Of a stretch of 64,000 nucleotides of DNA, positions 32,260 to 44,800 are shown piece after piece. The notes beneath the pieces were generated by a model. It was not told the origin of the DNA. It made no database searches and was given only the letters and a program-made list of their open reading frames with translations. The stretch is from Branchiostoma floridae. Taxonomy: Eukaryota; Chordata; Leptocardii; Amphioxiformes; Branchiostomatidae. The stretch lies in assembly GCF_000003815.2 (NCBI RefSeq), contig NC_049981.1:29316843-29380842 (forward strand). The letters run 5' to 3'. The first letter of the stretch is position 1; the number at the start of each line of letters is the position of its first letter. The translations under genes were made by a program, and so were the position numbers.

Positions 32260-35200
32260 ATTGCCCCAATGGGTCAAGAGATAGCCTTACATTCAGTGAT
32301 AAACACACATGAAAATGACACAGCTGTATTTGAACCAAACAATATCAACCGTACCCTGCATCTATCCATGGTGCTGAATGGCTTTCACACTGACACAGTC
32401 ATCTCACTAGTAAAATGACTTTCTCACTGAGGATTCCCTGTTATAGGGATCCATTCTGTTGAAATGCCAATCTTATGCCAGAAAGTAGTTACTCAAGCAA
32501 TTTAATACGACTTTGGAAACAGATGTTTCAATCAAAATCTGCACCAATCGTGTGCAGCTGGAAAAGGCACTTGACACGACTTTCCTCACTTCACTCAAGT
32601 GGAAGTGAATATCAAGCTTCAGTTAGGGCCGTCCCTCAGATAGGAGGTTCCGTGTTTGGGGAGAGCCACACCTCAACCACATGAAAGAAGTCACCACACT
32701 TATTGAAAAGGACGTAAATAGTTGAAAACATAGTCTCCTATAGCGGCATCTGGGGCAATTACTGTCATACTGAGGTCAGTTGAGTTCCAACCCTTGCAGT
32801 TTAGCCCCACTTATTGGAAGCTCCTTGGCTGCAATGAGAGAGTAGTCAGAGCACTCAATAACAACCAATAACAACGCGATAAAGGAAATAGTACATGACT
32901 ACATGACACTGTACTGTACACTTTTCATAGCCCCCCCCCCTCCAGCAAGTATTAACCAGTCAAAATGATACAGCTGTATATGAACTTCACAATCTCAACT
33001 GTACCATGCACCTGCCCTTGGTACTGAATGGCTTTCAAACTGACACTGTCATTGTTCTTGTCAAATAACTTTCTCACTGAGGATTCCCTGTTATAGGGAT
33101 TGATTCCGTTGAAATGCAACCATTCTTGTGCCTCTGGGAAAGGCACTTTACTCGACTTTTTTCACTTCATGCAAGTGGAAGTGAATACCTAGCTTTGGTT
33201 AGGGCCGTCCTTCAAATAGGACATTAAATGAAGGTCCAGTATTTGGGAAGAGCCACACATCAAGCAGCTAAAAGAACCCACAACACTTATCGAAAAGGCT
33301 GTGGATGGTTGAAAACATACACTCAGTCCTATGGCCACACCTGGGGCAATTACTGTCATACTGAGGTCAGTGGAGTTCAAGACCCTAGCAATTTAGCCTC
33401 GCCAATTGTAAGCTCCTTGCAATGAGAGATTATCTACCATTATTATACATACTCCTCTCATCACACCTTACAAAATAGTTCAGGCTGTGTCAGTACAAAT
33501 CCTTGTTTATCATCATCATTATTAAAATTTCTTTGTCAACTAAGAAGAAATTTAAACAAAATGCTATGCATGCCCTACTCTTTGATGGGCAAGACGTTTT
33601 GTTGCCCACCCAACAACACCCTAAAAGAGTAGAGTAGGGGTAACCTGGTGCATTTTGCTGCAAATCGCATGGTGTGCATTGTGCACCACAAACTAGCTAC
33701 TAAAGCATTGATTTGCTTTAACTCAGTAAGGATGACTGCATGACATTGTCCAGTACACTTTTCATAGCCCCCCCCCCCCAACAGCATTAAAATGACACAC
33801 CAGTCAAAATGACACAGCTGTATTTGAACCTAACAGTATCAACCATACCTTAGACCTGCCCTTGGTACTGAATGGATTTGTGCTGAATGGCTTTCACACT
33901 GACACTGTCCAATCTTGTGCCCCTGGGAAAGTGAATACCTGGTAGCTTTGGTTAGGGCTGTCCTTCAAATGGGACATTTAAATAATGGCGGTCCCATATT
34001 TGGGGAGAACCACAACTCAAACATGTAACATCTATTATCATAATACCGGTACGTTTACGACGATTTCTCTAGCCATACTGATTTGACAAATTGTCAACGC
34101 ATCATTTTCTCCAGTTACATGTTGCTGTTATAGGTTACCATTGCCACTTCTTCTGTGTAACTTTTCTGCCACTCTTGTCCTGCTAAAAGCGCAATATTGT
34201 AATTGTAACACGCCGCGGAATTACACGGCGAACGGGCGCGTGGTTGGGAGGGGGTAAAAATACCGGCCGGAAGAAACACCGTCACGGCACAATTAACTGC
34301 CGCTATGTACCTTTATACATCCTCTGATGTTCCTTCCTTTTCTGTTAGTAAATACATAAAACATAAACCTGCATGAGCATACAAAATGTCATGAGAAAAC
34401 GGACGTATACTGTCAAGCATTTTCATTTAACTTCTGTCCGTCACAACCGTTATGACGTAACACTTCACTGCTAGCGTAGATATAAAAATGGCGGGAAAAT
34501 GGCTGCGTACGTTCAATTTTGCCCATTCAGTCGTAGATCCGGGCTATTATGCAACGGTTCTTTACACTTTTACATGAGTTGTAGGTCACCAACAGAAATT
34601 CAAGATTGTTGTTGAATCATGTTCGTCTTGTGCCGTGAGCATGTGTAATTATGATCTACAAATCTGGCAATGAATGTGACAGTGTGTTCGTCCCACGACG
34701 AGCTGCCTACCCCGAAAAAGATACTGAAAACTTTTGGCCTTGTTGTCTTCAAACGCATTGTTATCGATGCTTTTTAAATGATGTATTGGACACCTAGATG
34801 TCTGAAGTGTGCACACCTCAGAAATAACTATTGTTGCATGTGTAGATCTCTTTAAAGTCCATTTTGATTGGCCGGTATAAGTCTTACTGCCGGTATTATG
34901 CCAATGCATGTTAAAAGAACCCACCACACTATAGCAACACATGGGGCAATTACTGTCATACTGAGGTCAGTTGACTACAAGACCCTTGCAGTTTAGCCCC
35001 GCCTATTGTGATCTCCTTGAAATTTGGCCCCTGGCTACCATAATAGAGTTGTCGGCCCTGCCAACAAACAACACTCTAAAGGAGAAGAGTAGGGGTAACC
35101 TTGTACATTTTGCTAAAAATCTCAAGCTGTACACTGTGCGCCACAAACTTGACAGTAAGTCATTGATTAATCCTTTAACTCACTAATTAAGGGTGACTAC

Positions 35201-38200
35201 ATGACATTGCACAGTACACTTTTCATATTACCCCACCCCCAGATAGCATCAAAATGACACACCAGTCATAATGACAAAGCTGTATTTGAACCAAACAATA
35301 TCAACCATACCTTGCACCTGCCCTTGGTGCTGAATGGCTTTTACATTCTGACACTTTCCAATCTTGTGCCCCTGGGAAAGTGAATACCTACATTTTAGCT
35401 TTGGTTAGGGGCATCCCTCAGATAGGACATTAAAAGGAGGTCCCATAGTTGGGGACAGCCACACCCCATGCATGTAAAAGAACCCATCGCACTTATTGCA
35501 ACTCACATTGTACAGTACATTTTTTCATAGTCAAATGACAGTCATAATGACAAAGCTGTATCTGAACTGAACAATATCAACCATACCTTGCACCTGCCCT
35601 TGGTACTGAATGGCTGTCACACTGACACAGTCATTTCTCTAATCGAATGACTTTCAGACTGAGGATTCCCTGCTATAGGAATCGATTCTGTTGAAATCTT
35701 GAACAGCTGGGAAAGTGAATACCAGCTTCTAGCTTTGAACCAAACAATATCAATTGTACCTTGCACCTTAGTGCTGAATGGTATTCACACTGACACTTTC
35801 CAATCTTGTGCCCCTTGGAAAGTGAATACCTAGCTTCAGGTTTGGCCGTCCTTCAAATAGGAAATTACATGGAGATCCCATATTTGTAGAGAGCCACACC
35901 TCAAGCAAATACCTCGAACACATAAAAGAACCCACCACACTTATTGAAACTCAGTTAAAGATGACTACATGACATTGTACAGCACATTTTTCATAGTCAA
36001 AATTACACAGCTGTATTTCAACCGAACAATATCAACCATTCCTTGCACCTGCCCTTGGAGCTGAATGGTTTTCACACTGTACAATCTTGTGCCCCTGGGA
36101 AAGCAAATACCTAGTTTTGGCTAGGGCATCCCTCAAATAGGACATTGAATGGAGATCTTGTATTTGGGGACAGCCACAAGCACATAAAAGAACCCACTGC
36201 AGTTATTGTAACTCAGTTAAGGATGACTAAATGGCAATGTACAGTACATTTTTCATAGTCAGAATGACACGGCTGTATTTGAACCAAACAATATCAACTG
36301 TACCTTGCACCTGCCCTTGGTACTAAATGGCTTTCACATTCTGACACTTTCCAATCTTGTGCCCCCGAGAAAGTCCACTTTTAATGTATACTAACGTGAC
36401 ATTGTGACAGCTGTATTTATAGGCATCAATTCTATTAAATGCCATCATTCCTGTACCCTGGGAAAGGCACTTCACACAACTTTCCTCACTTCACTCAAGT
36501 GGAAGTGAATACCTAGCTTTGGTTAGAAGGTTAGGTTAGGTTAAGAATGACTACATGTACATGTACATTACATTTGTCATAGTCAAAATGACACGGCTGT
36601 ATTTGAATCAAACAATATCATCTGCACCTTGCACCTGCCCTTGGTACTGAATGGCTTTCACACTGACAGTCATCTCTCTAGTGGAGTGACTTTGTCTCTG
36701 AGCGTTCTCTGCTTTAGGGATCGATTCTTTGAAATCTTGAGCAGTTGCTGAGTTGGGAAAGTGAATACCAGCTCCTAGCTTTGAACCGAACAATATCAAC
36801 CGTACCTTGTATCTGCTCTTGACACTGAATGGCTTTCACACTAACACTTTCCAATCTTGTACCCCCGGGAAAGTGAACACCTAGCTTCAGTTAGGGCAGT
36901 CCCTCACATAGGACATTGAATGGAGGTCCAGTATTTGGAGAGAGCCACACCTCAACCACATGAAAGAACCCAACGCACTTATCGAAAAGGATGTGAATGG
37001 TTGAAAGCATAGTTTCCTGTGGCATCACCTGGGGCAATTACTGTCACACTGAGGTCAGTTGAGTTCAAGACCCTTGCAATTAAGCCCCACTTATTGTAAG
37101 CTCCTTGAAATTTGTACATTTTTCATCCCCCCTCCCCAGCTAGCTTTAAAATGACACATCAGTCAAAAATGATACAGCTGTACTTGAATCAAACAATATC
37201 AACTGTACATCGTGCCTGCCCTTGGCACTGAATGGCTTTCTCACTTTGACACAGTCATTTCTCTATTAAAATGCCTGTCACACTGAGGACTCCCTGTTAT
37301 GGGCATCAACTCTGTTCAAATGACACCAATCTTGTGAAAGGGAAAGTGAATACCTATCTTCGGTTAGGGGCGTCTTTCAGATAGGACATTGAATGAAGGT
37401 CCAGTATTTTGGGAGAGCCACACCTCAAGCATGTAAAAGAACCCACCGCACTTATTGAAACTCAGTTAAAGATGACTACATGGCATTGTACAGTACATTT
37501 TTCATAGTCAAAATGACACGGCTGTATTTGAACCAAACAATATCAACTGTACCTTGCACCTGCCCTTGGTGCTGAATGGCTTTCAAACTGGCACAGTCAT
37601 TTCTCTAGTGAAGTGACTTTGTCCCTGTTATAGGGATTGATTCTGTTGAAATCTTGAGCAGCTGGGAAAGTGAATACCAGCTTCTAGCTTTAAACCGAAC
37701 AATATCAACCGTACCTTGCACCTGCCCTTACTACTGAATGGTATTCACACTGACACTTTCCAATCTTGTGGCCCCGGAAAACTGAATACCTAGATTTGGT
37801 TAGGACCGTCCCTCAAATAGGACATTACATAGAGGTCCCGTATTTGTGGAGAGCCACACCTCAAGCAATTAAAAGAACCCACCAAACGTATTGAAACTCA
37901 GTTAAGAATGACTACATGTACAGTACAAACAATATGAACTGTACCTGGCACCTGCCCTTGGTGCTGAATGGCTTTCATACTGACATAGTCATCAATCTAG
38001 TTTGATAATTTTCTTCCCTCAGCGGCTATAGGTATTGATTCTGTTAAAATGCCAACATTGTTCTGCAGCTGGAAAAGTGGATACCTAGCTTCAGTTAGGG
38101 CGGCCCCTAATATAGAACGTTAAATGGAGGTCCTGTATTTGCGGTCAGAGCCACACCTCAAAAATGTAAAAGAACCCACCACACTTATCAAAAAGGATGT

Positions 38201-38465
38201 GAATGGCTGAAAACATACACTGTCAGTCTCCACCTGGGGCAATTACTGTCATACTGAGATCAGTTGAGTTCAAGACCCTAGCAATTTATTAGCCTCTAGT
38301 ATTGTAAGCTCCTATAAATTTGGCCCCTGGCTGCAATGAGAGAGTAGTCAGCCAACAATAACACCCTAAAAGGAGTAGAGTAGGGGTAACCTTGTGCCAC
38401 ACCAAAACATGTAAAAGAAACCACCACACTTATCGAAAAGGATGTGAATGTCATCTCTCTAGTGA
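32260..38465 (+). repeat. SINE-derived tandem array, about 6.2 kb
   Basis: At least 14 units share CTGTATTTGAACCAAACAA or a close variant, then TATCAACNGTACCTTGCACC, TGGCTTTCACACTGACAC, CAATCTTGTGCCCCTGGGAA, AGTGAATACCTAGCTTTGGT, GGAGGTCCCGTATTTGGGG and GAGCCACACCTCAAGCA. Anchor positions include 32321, 33815, 35279, 35552, 36007, 36271, 36596, 37176 and 37520, with steps from about 165 to 400 bp. The second half of each unit is the SINE body; the first half is not seen elsewhere in the window. Units are truncated variably, so the period is irregular. Confidence 0.8.
34440..34580 (+). promoter_or_regulatory. Promoter-like cluster inside the array
   Basis: CRE-like TATGACGTAACA at 34451-34462 and GATATAAAAATGG (TATA-like, 34480-34491) merge into AAAATGGCGGG (YY1-like) and GGCGGGAAAA (E2F-like). 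An ATG at 34488 opens a 29-codon frame with no recognisable product. The surrounding 34.15-34.65 kb is not SINE-like and is richer in CG dinucleotides. Inference from motif matches only. Confidence 0.3.
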
Positions 38466-39662
38466 AATGACTTTCTCACTGAGGATTCTCAGAGTGCTAT
38501 AAAGCACTCATGTTAAAAATGCATTCTGGCCAAGAACTCTTAGTTCTTAGGTTCCAATCGGCTGACATATTACCAATTTTGCGCCTTTGGGAAAAGCACT
38601 TTACAAGACTCATCAATTCCTCACTTTTATTCACTAGGTAGAAAAGAGTATTTAGCTTTGGATAGGGCAGTCCCTCGGATGTTTTTACGTATTTTAAGCA
38701 ATTTTGATGGGCTTTCTATTTTGTATTTTCCATGCCTGCTGGCCAGACAGACATGAAGAAAATAATACAAAATAGAAAGCCAGAAAAAAAAATGCCTAAA
38801 ACCGAGTTAAAAACAGCCGGAGCCAGACCTCTGCTTGGCGAGTACCCCCAAGTCTCTCAGAACATAATGCTCTCATTATGGACTATCAGTCTTGCAGATG
38901 AATTGCTTTTTTCTATGAATCAGACTAATTCAGTGTTGAACGGTTGTACCTAGCCTGAATTTTTTTTCTGTCCCCTGGATTTTGATTCGAAATCCTGTCG
39001 AAGGTGCGATGATCCTAGGGGTATCTGGTGGCATGCTACCTGAGAAAATTTTTAAATCTAGACCCTCGGAAAAGCAATTTCTTCTATTTTGAGGGGGAAA
39101 TTTTGCTGATACACTCAGCTTGGTTCAATTAATATATTTACATGCTGAGTTTTGCTTGTCACAGAGGATGGAATGGGCAAAACTTTTGTCTGTCCCCGTC
39201 AAAATTGCCAAACTGGCCTGGACTCACAATTCAGTGAGAAGTACTAAAAAATCTTATACATATGTAGCTGCTTATCATGACTAGCAACTACAAAACATTG
39301 CATCGCAGTCTACAATTGTTGGTCACTACATTGTATATTTTGTAGCGTCAAGTCACTTCATGGAAAGATTGACCCTAGGTTTCATTGATTCAATCCCCAA
39401 AAGTTACTTCATGAAAAGATTGACCACTTGAGCTTGTATGAAACATGTATAGTTACATAGTTACATAGTAATTTATATGTTTACATGGCTGGAACTTGCA
39501 GGACACTCTTGTAGAACATGGTGCATATTTTCATTTCCACATAACATTTAAGTTCTTCTAGTGATCTGTAAGAAACCGATAAAATTGGCATTTCACCGTA
39601 GCTTAAAGCGACTGTTTTTAGAGGTTTTGACAGTTCAGACATCCATCAGATGACACTATGCA
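38466..39662. other. No gene recognised
   Basis: SINE scrap at 38560-38680. A 73-codon frame at 38732-38953 starts inside the hairpin and lacks a domain. Confidence 0.35.
38706..38782. repeat. Snap-back inverted repeat, 18-bp perfect stem
   Basis: GGCTTTCTATTTTGTATT pairs with AATACAAAATAGAAAGCC about 40 bases on. A further CATG/CATG pairing lies inside. The right arm recurs alone near 17577-17595. Confidence 0.75.
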
Positions 39663-40562
39663 CTCGTTCTCATTGAAATGTCGAAAATGGCATTTTTTTG
39701 GTCGAAAAATAAATCGGCTTTATTTTCAGTGAAAACTACCTAGTTGTTTAGGAAAATTCCTCTTTTAACCATAGCCAAAAAATGGCAACTTATTATTTTC
39801 GGTCCCATTGGCAGGGCATGTAACAAACGTTACCGGTAACGTTTGTTACAACAGTAGACTTTACCCTGTTTTCTTCTAAAGGACTTACCTTATTGACTAC
39901 ATCATTTAGGTATAAGTGGATGTCCCTAGGGACATTTGAAAAGTGGGCAGCTTTTTTACACCAAGTCAAACAGAAAGCTTAGACAGCATCGAACAATGGT
40001 AACGTTTGTTACAGTCATTTCTGTACAACATTTTGTTAAGCAAGGTGGGATACAAATAACAGTCAACAACCCTTTCCTGTTTCTTTAGGAAGCCAGAAAA
40101 ACTGTACAGCGTCACAAAAACGGTCATTTGTAGTCTTATACGTGGATAATAAAACCGTGGCAACCATCGTACTCGTGGTGGTAACGTATGTTACCGAATC
40201 TGGCGACAGGCATAAACAACCTCACACAGCCTCCAAGATCAGTGATAGTAGCGATCTGACGTGATCGGGCAGAAGGCCTTGGTAGCTGGTTTCACCTGCC
40301 GAACAATTATTCTGGGAAATAAATTGTTACATTTTTTGCTACTATTTGAATTCTTCGTTTCTTCTCAGGCGACAGCCATTTTTTAGGGTGTGAAATCCGA
40401 CCCGTGGCTATAATAACCTTCTAAGCCATCAAGCAATACGAATGTTGTTGTGCATCTTTTGTAAAACATTACAGGGGTTATGGAAAAATGAAGGAACCAG
40501 TGATGTTGTCTATGGTTTGCTCCATATCAAGGCGTAAAGTCAGGCGACAGCATTTCGACATT
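39663..40562. mobile_element. 0.9-kb inverted-repeat element, class unassigned
   Basis: The left end CTCGTTCTCATTGAAATGTC then GAAAATGGC mirrors the right end, which reversed reads CTCGTTCTCATTTAAATGTC then GAAATGC. CTATG occurs just outside both ends and may be a target duplication. No transposase frame. The interior has three sites of the GGTAACGTTTGTTAC type. Family not recognised. Confidence 0.55.
39819..39850. repeat. 32-bp perfect palindrome
   Basis: Each arm reads TGTAACAAACGTTACC followed by its exact reverse complement, with no spacer. Half-site-like repeats follow at about 40000 (GGTAACGTTTGTTACAG) and 40180 (GGTAACGTATGTTACC). Confidence 0.95.
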
Positions 40563-41395
40563 TAAATGAGAACGAGCCTATGAAGTCCCTCCATTCCATA
40601 CGACTCTATTGTATATGGCTACTCGGCAGTTAATAAGAAGAACTTCATTGCGCAACGATCGTACACGGTACAATGTATGGCAAAAAAAGAAGAAGAAACA
40701 AACTTATCATCCTAATTACTAAAACAAGTATCAAACTTAGTACATATGCAGATTTTGAATATAGAATGAAATTGGCATCCTAATGTCTAGAACAATAAGA
40801 GCTAGCCTAAATCATTGATATTGTATTCAATCGAGTGGGTCTAATTATGAGTTTCGACATTTTTTCTTATGACAAAGCAGTCTTTTTTATATTTACCTAT
40901 TTTAGCATTGTGGGAGTTGTTACATCTGAATATATAATCAAATCTGTATGTAATATTAACCTCTAGAGTAAGCTTGACAATGTCTAATTAGACCTGATCT
41001 CTAGATAAGTTACTAATCCAGTGCTAAACCTGGTGATTTTCTGGGCAGGCAAAATCAGGATCTAGTAAATTTGATCTTCCTAGTTTGATTGAGGATGTAG
41101 AAGTAATGGAAAAACTCTCAATTGAACTGTCTCTTTGTCACACACAAATCACAGTGCAGACTTAGCTGAGTCCAGAAGGAAACTTGGCATGAATTGCATC
41201 CAAAAATGCAGAGTGTCACAAATATCTTGTGAACAATCATAATTATTGTTGTGAAACCTATTTAACCACCCACATTTCTGTAAGTCAACATTAGGTACAC
41301 TGAAAATCACCCACAGCAATTAAGTGTACTGCTGCAATGCTTTGAGGAAATTTATCACATGACAGCAAAGATGGCAGCCCAACTACTGTATGAAT
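40563..41395. other. No gene recognised
   Basis: AT-rich sequence without identifiable repeats or exons. Confidence 0.4.
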
Positions 41396-41485
41396 TGAGA
41401 GGGGCAAGAATTCGGCGCTCTCACCTGCAAGGCCCAGGTTCGATTCCCGGTGTTGGAACCAATGTACGAATTGAGAGGGGCGAGT
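41396..41485 (+). repeat. tRNA-like fragment (SINE head)
   Basis: CTCACCTGCAAGGCCCAGG then GGTTCGATTCCCGGTGTTGG, a B-box-type sequence. GAATTGAGAGGGGC is duplicated on both sides (about 41395 and 41468), which would fit a target-site duplication. No foldable tRNA cloverleaf seen. Confidence 0.45.
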
Positions 41486-41779
41486 AAGAACAGAAAGAAA
41501 CAAACGTGCCCACACTTGTTTCAAAGGCTTTGAATTCGATCACTTAGTGTGCATGCCCCTGGCGGTTTTCGAACAGAAAAAAAAACACTTGCAAAAAAAT
41601 TCTGAAATTATAGACATACTCTACAACATTCCGTCTAGCTGTTGCATCGCATTCGGACACCCAAAGAACTCTATAAAGTCTTCAAACGATCGAGATAACT
41701 TACCTGGGTCGGGCATTCAAAGGCGCTTATTCTATGCCGCGTAGAACGCGCGTTTGAACTAAGTGCCTACAGTGTAACA

Positions 41780-41925
41780 GGCGTGTGCCGACACCCGGGA
41801 TCAAACCCGGGACAGCAGATTGAAAAATCGAACCTGCAAACCGTTCGGCTGAAAAGGCTTAAGCCGTTTGCCGTCTTCCGTTTAGCAGTCCTTGAACCAC
41901 ACTGTTACACTACTTAGAAATTCGA
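41780..41925 (-). repeat. tRNA-like SINE head, minus strand
   Basis: Minus strand: TAGTGTAACAGTGTGGTTC (A-box-like) through GTCCCGGGTTTGATCCCGGG (B-box-like) to GTGTCGGCAC. The region between is longer than a tRNA, so a SINE head rather than a tRNA gene. Confidence 0.45.
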
Positions 41926-42199
41926 GAAAAAATGTTTCCTGTTTCCTATTATAATAGATAAACCTGCCGACTTTTTTTGGGGGGGAGGGCAGCTGGCAGG
42001 AGACATTCGATCTGACATGATGATAAAAAGTGGTATCGTTACATTTACATATAGAATACAACACGGTGAATTCTTTATCACCCAAGGTACCAGCCTGACT
42101 GCGGACCGATGGCCAAAGGCCAAAGGGTTATCCAACCCCGGTCGGGCTGCATTTGATGCAAAACGCGCCAGAAGTGGAGAAAATTTGGTGCCTACGAAC

Positions 42200-42400
42200 A
42201 AAAATTGTTTCAACAGTAATGTTTGAACGTCCCAATCAGGTATTCAAATTTTCAACCCCACAACCGCGCGAAACCATTCAAATTATTCAATGGAAGACTG
42301 CGTGATACAACTTCGAAGCCTGTGTGATGCAGCTTTACATCACACGGTCCAGAACACCTGTATCGAACATTATTGCGGCCCAGGTATGACATAAATAATT
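42200..42400 (-). repeat. Dispersed repeat related to the 52-kb and 54-kb units
   Basis: Minus strand: TGTCATACCTGGGCCGCAAT, GTTCGATACAGGTGTTCTGG and CAGTCTTCCATTGAATAA, the same order as in 51985-52100 and 54130-54250. Confidence 0.6.
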
Positions 42401-44245
42401 GTACAGCATTGTCATGGCACCAACCCCCAACGCAGCATTCCCATGCAGCCGCTGCAGCCGACTGTCTATCGCACATCGGCCAGCCACCAAGAAAAGGTTC
42501 GGCTTCGGCTTTTTTTGGCATGTTTATCGGGCTATTTTGCACTAAACCTCTGCTTGAAGAATACCAGCCATCATGCTGTCTGCATTATAGTCTAGACGTG
42601 GACAACACCCTTGATAATATCTTCACTCAACTTGTGAAGCAAAACTGCATGGAAGGAAACACGTATTTGCATGCACTGTGGAAACTGCTGTAAACATCTC
42701 CAATACAACGCCAATACAACGACTCGGCTTTAGACATTTGTGCAGTCCCATATACTTTTAGACAATTCAGAAGGTCTCTAAAATTTCAAAAAAATATGTA
42801 AAAAAGGAGATTTACCAAACCTTTCAAGTGATATCCATAACACTTCTTCTAGTGCCATTAGAACTTAAAAAAAGGGAACTAGCAGAACAATTGTTAAGTA
42901 CATCCAACTGGAAAAACCAGTTGAACATGTCAAAGTCAAAATGATTGCATTCAAATGTTACTAAATATTGTAATCATGCAAATGTAACTGTAGTGCAACC
43001 TCATTTTGAAAGTTTAATTTGTTTTGTAGTGTTTCCTTAATTTCCCTTGATTTGCATCCCCGTAATTTGTAGTGAGGTTACCAAAATTTGAGTACTTGCA
43101 TTTCATTCACATAGGTCCCATCCACGTTGCATACAGTTCTTCCACAAGATCTATTAACCATTTTACAATTAATTAAGAATCTCTGAACAAGGCAATTGCC
43201 ACTAGAATATATAGTATGCCGATGAATTTGATATTGTCAGTATTGGCAGTATAGACATTGCCATTTTGCTAAACAATGGTTACATACTGTTAGCTTCAGT
43301 TGGCAGCATTAAAAAGGGCCTGGAAAAGCTGGATTTGTATAACAGCTTTTCTGCTGGTAAGAATTGTTATCAAACAAGAAAATACTCTTAACTTAAAAGA
43401 TACATTCAAATGAATCTAATATACTTTTCCATGACATGAATACTCAACTATTTCTCTCGCAACCAGTCAATTATTAACTCATCACTTACAGTATTACAGC
43501 TCTCAAACCTTTAATTTAACAGAGTCTCATGATCAAAAACCGTTCCAATAAGAAACCCAGGAAGCATGTCAACTCATTTCTGTAATCCTCTTCCAGAACA
43601 AAGCCTTGTCCATAACCCACAATGCAAACCATTTTGTCCCTTGGGCGTCCATGTAAAAAGTTTGCACCGTTGACCTCATCTCCACTCTGTGATGATTTTG
43701 TTGTTGTTTAAAAGCATCTTTCAAATCCTTGAGTCAGTCTGTACAATTAGGAGAAACTGAGCAGAGAAGTTGTTACCTTGTTGGACTTGTTCTCTGAAAC
43801 ACTGTTTAATAAATATGCAAGATTCATGTACATTTCTGTACATATATCTGCGATTGACCACTGTGATGATTCATTTAGTTTACAAGAAATGTGTAGACCT
43901 AATGTTTTTGCTGAAGAGCTGTCTGAACTGTAAGGATTCTGGTATTTGTAACTGATAATATTACAATTATTTCTTTCTTTCTTTTAGACAGTTACGAACT
44001 AAGGCAGTTGTTTTTTTCTCTTTTGGTGAGAGCTATGTGTAAGTGTTAGCCTAAGGGTTATAACACCTCTAACTGAACAATGATTACGGACAATCACAAA
44101 CTGACCCAGTCTTTCTTTTTTGCTGTAAACTAAATTTACTTATTATAATCTAAATTGAATAATCAAAATTATAGCTAAACTAATTAACTATGTGTTTGTG
44201 TGTAGACTCTCAGCTGTCAATGACCTGTTGACCTGTGAATATGTC
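42401..44245. other. No gene recognised
   Basis: Mostly AT-rich. A 106-codon frame at 42373-42693 begins in the preceding repeat and has no known domain. Confidence 0.35.
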
Positions 44246-44249
44246 TTAA

Positions 44250-44487
44250 CCCTTAAACTGCCAAGCCCGGATATATCCAGCACACATATGCATGTCCTGT
44301 GTGCCGCACCCAGATATATCCAGGATAGCATATTCCCCCAAAGTAGCAGCTCTGCGCCCGTGTAGCGCACAAACCCCGGAAGTTAGGGGCACTGGCCTTA
44401 TTTGGGGGTTTCTTTTTGGAGGTCAGTGGCCAACCCTGGCACTGATAGCATTCAATAGGGCTGAAACTCTGGCAGTTTAAGACTTTT
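44250..44487. mobile_element. piggyBac-like MITE, about 238 bp
   Basis: The left end is TTAA followed by CCCTTAAACTGCCAAG. The right end is CTCTGGCAGTTTAAGAC followed shortly by TTAA. TTAA target with CCC-initial ends is characteristic of piggyBac. The right tip is altered (GACTTTTT in place of GGG). Confidence 0.6.
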
Positions 44488-44574
44488 TTAACCTACATTT
44501 TGTAATCCGTTTTGTGGATTTTTTTCAGGCCATTGACACTGCAGCTAACAGCTATTTACTACTAACAGAAATCA

Positions 44575-44765
44575 ATGTAAATAATATATCAATTATGCAA
44601 ATTAGGGCCATTTAGCATTTAGCAAGGAAGGCCATTGTTCCTAACAGTGTGACTTAAGTGACATACTCATACATTCATAACACATTCATACACCTTTGTT
44701 CAATAACAGTTATGCAAATTAGGGCCATTTAGCAAGGAAGGCCCTTGGTTCCTAACTGTGACATT
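44575..44765. repeat. Direct duplication of about 60 bp
   Basis: ATGCAAATTAGGGCCATTTA, AGCAAGGAAGGCC and TTCCTAAC occur twice, about 115 bp apart. An octamer-like ATGCAAAT is present in each. Confidence 0.75.
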
Positions 44766-44771
44766 ATGTAA

Positions 44772-44800
44772 TTGTGCATTCATTCATTCATTCATTCATA
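44772..44800. repeat. (CATT)n microsatellite
   Basis: About six CATT units. Confidence 0.9.

Noticed and set aside
41396-41485. Functional tRNA gene
   Set aside because: A B-box-like stretch is present but no paired acceptor and anticodon stems can be formed; better read as a SINE head.
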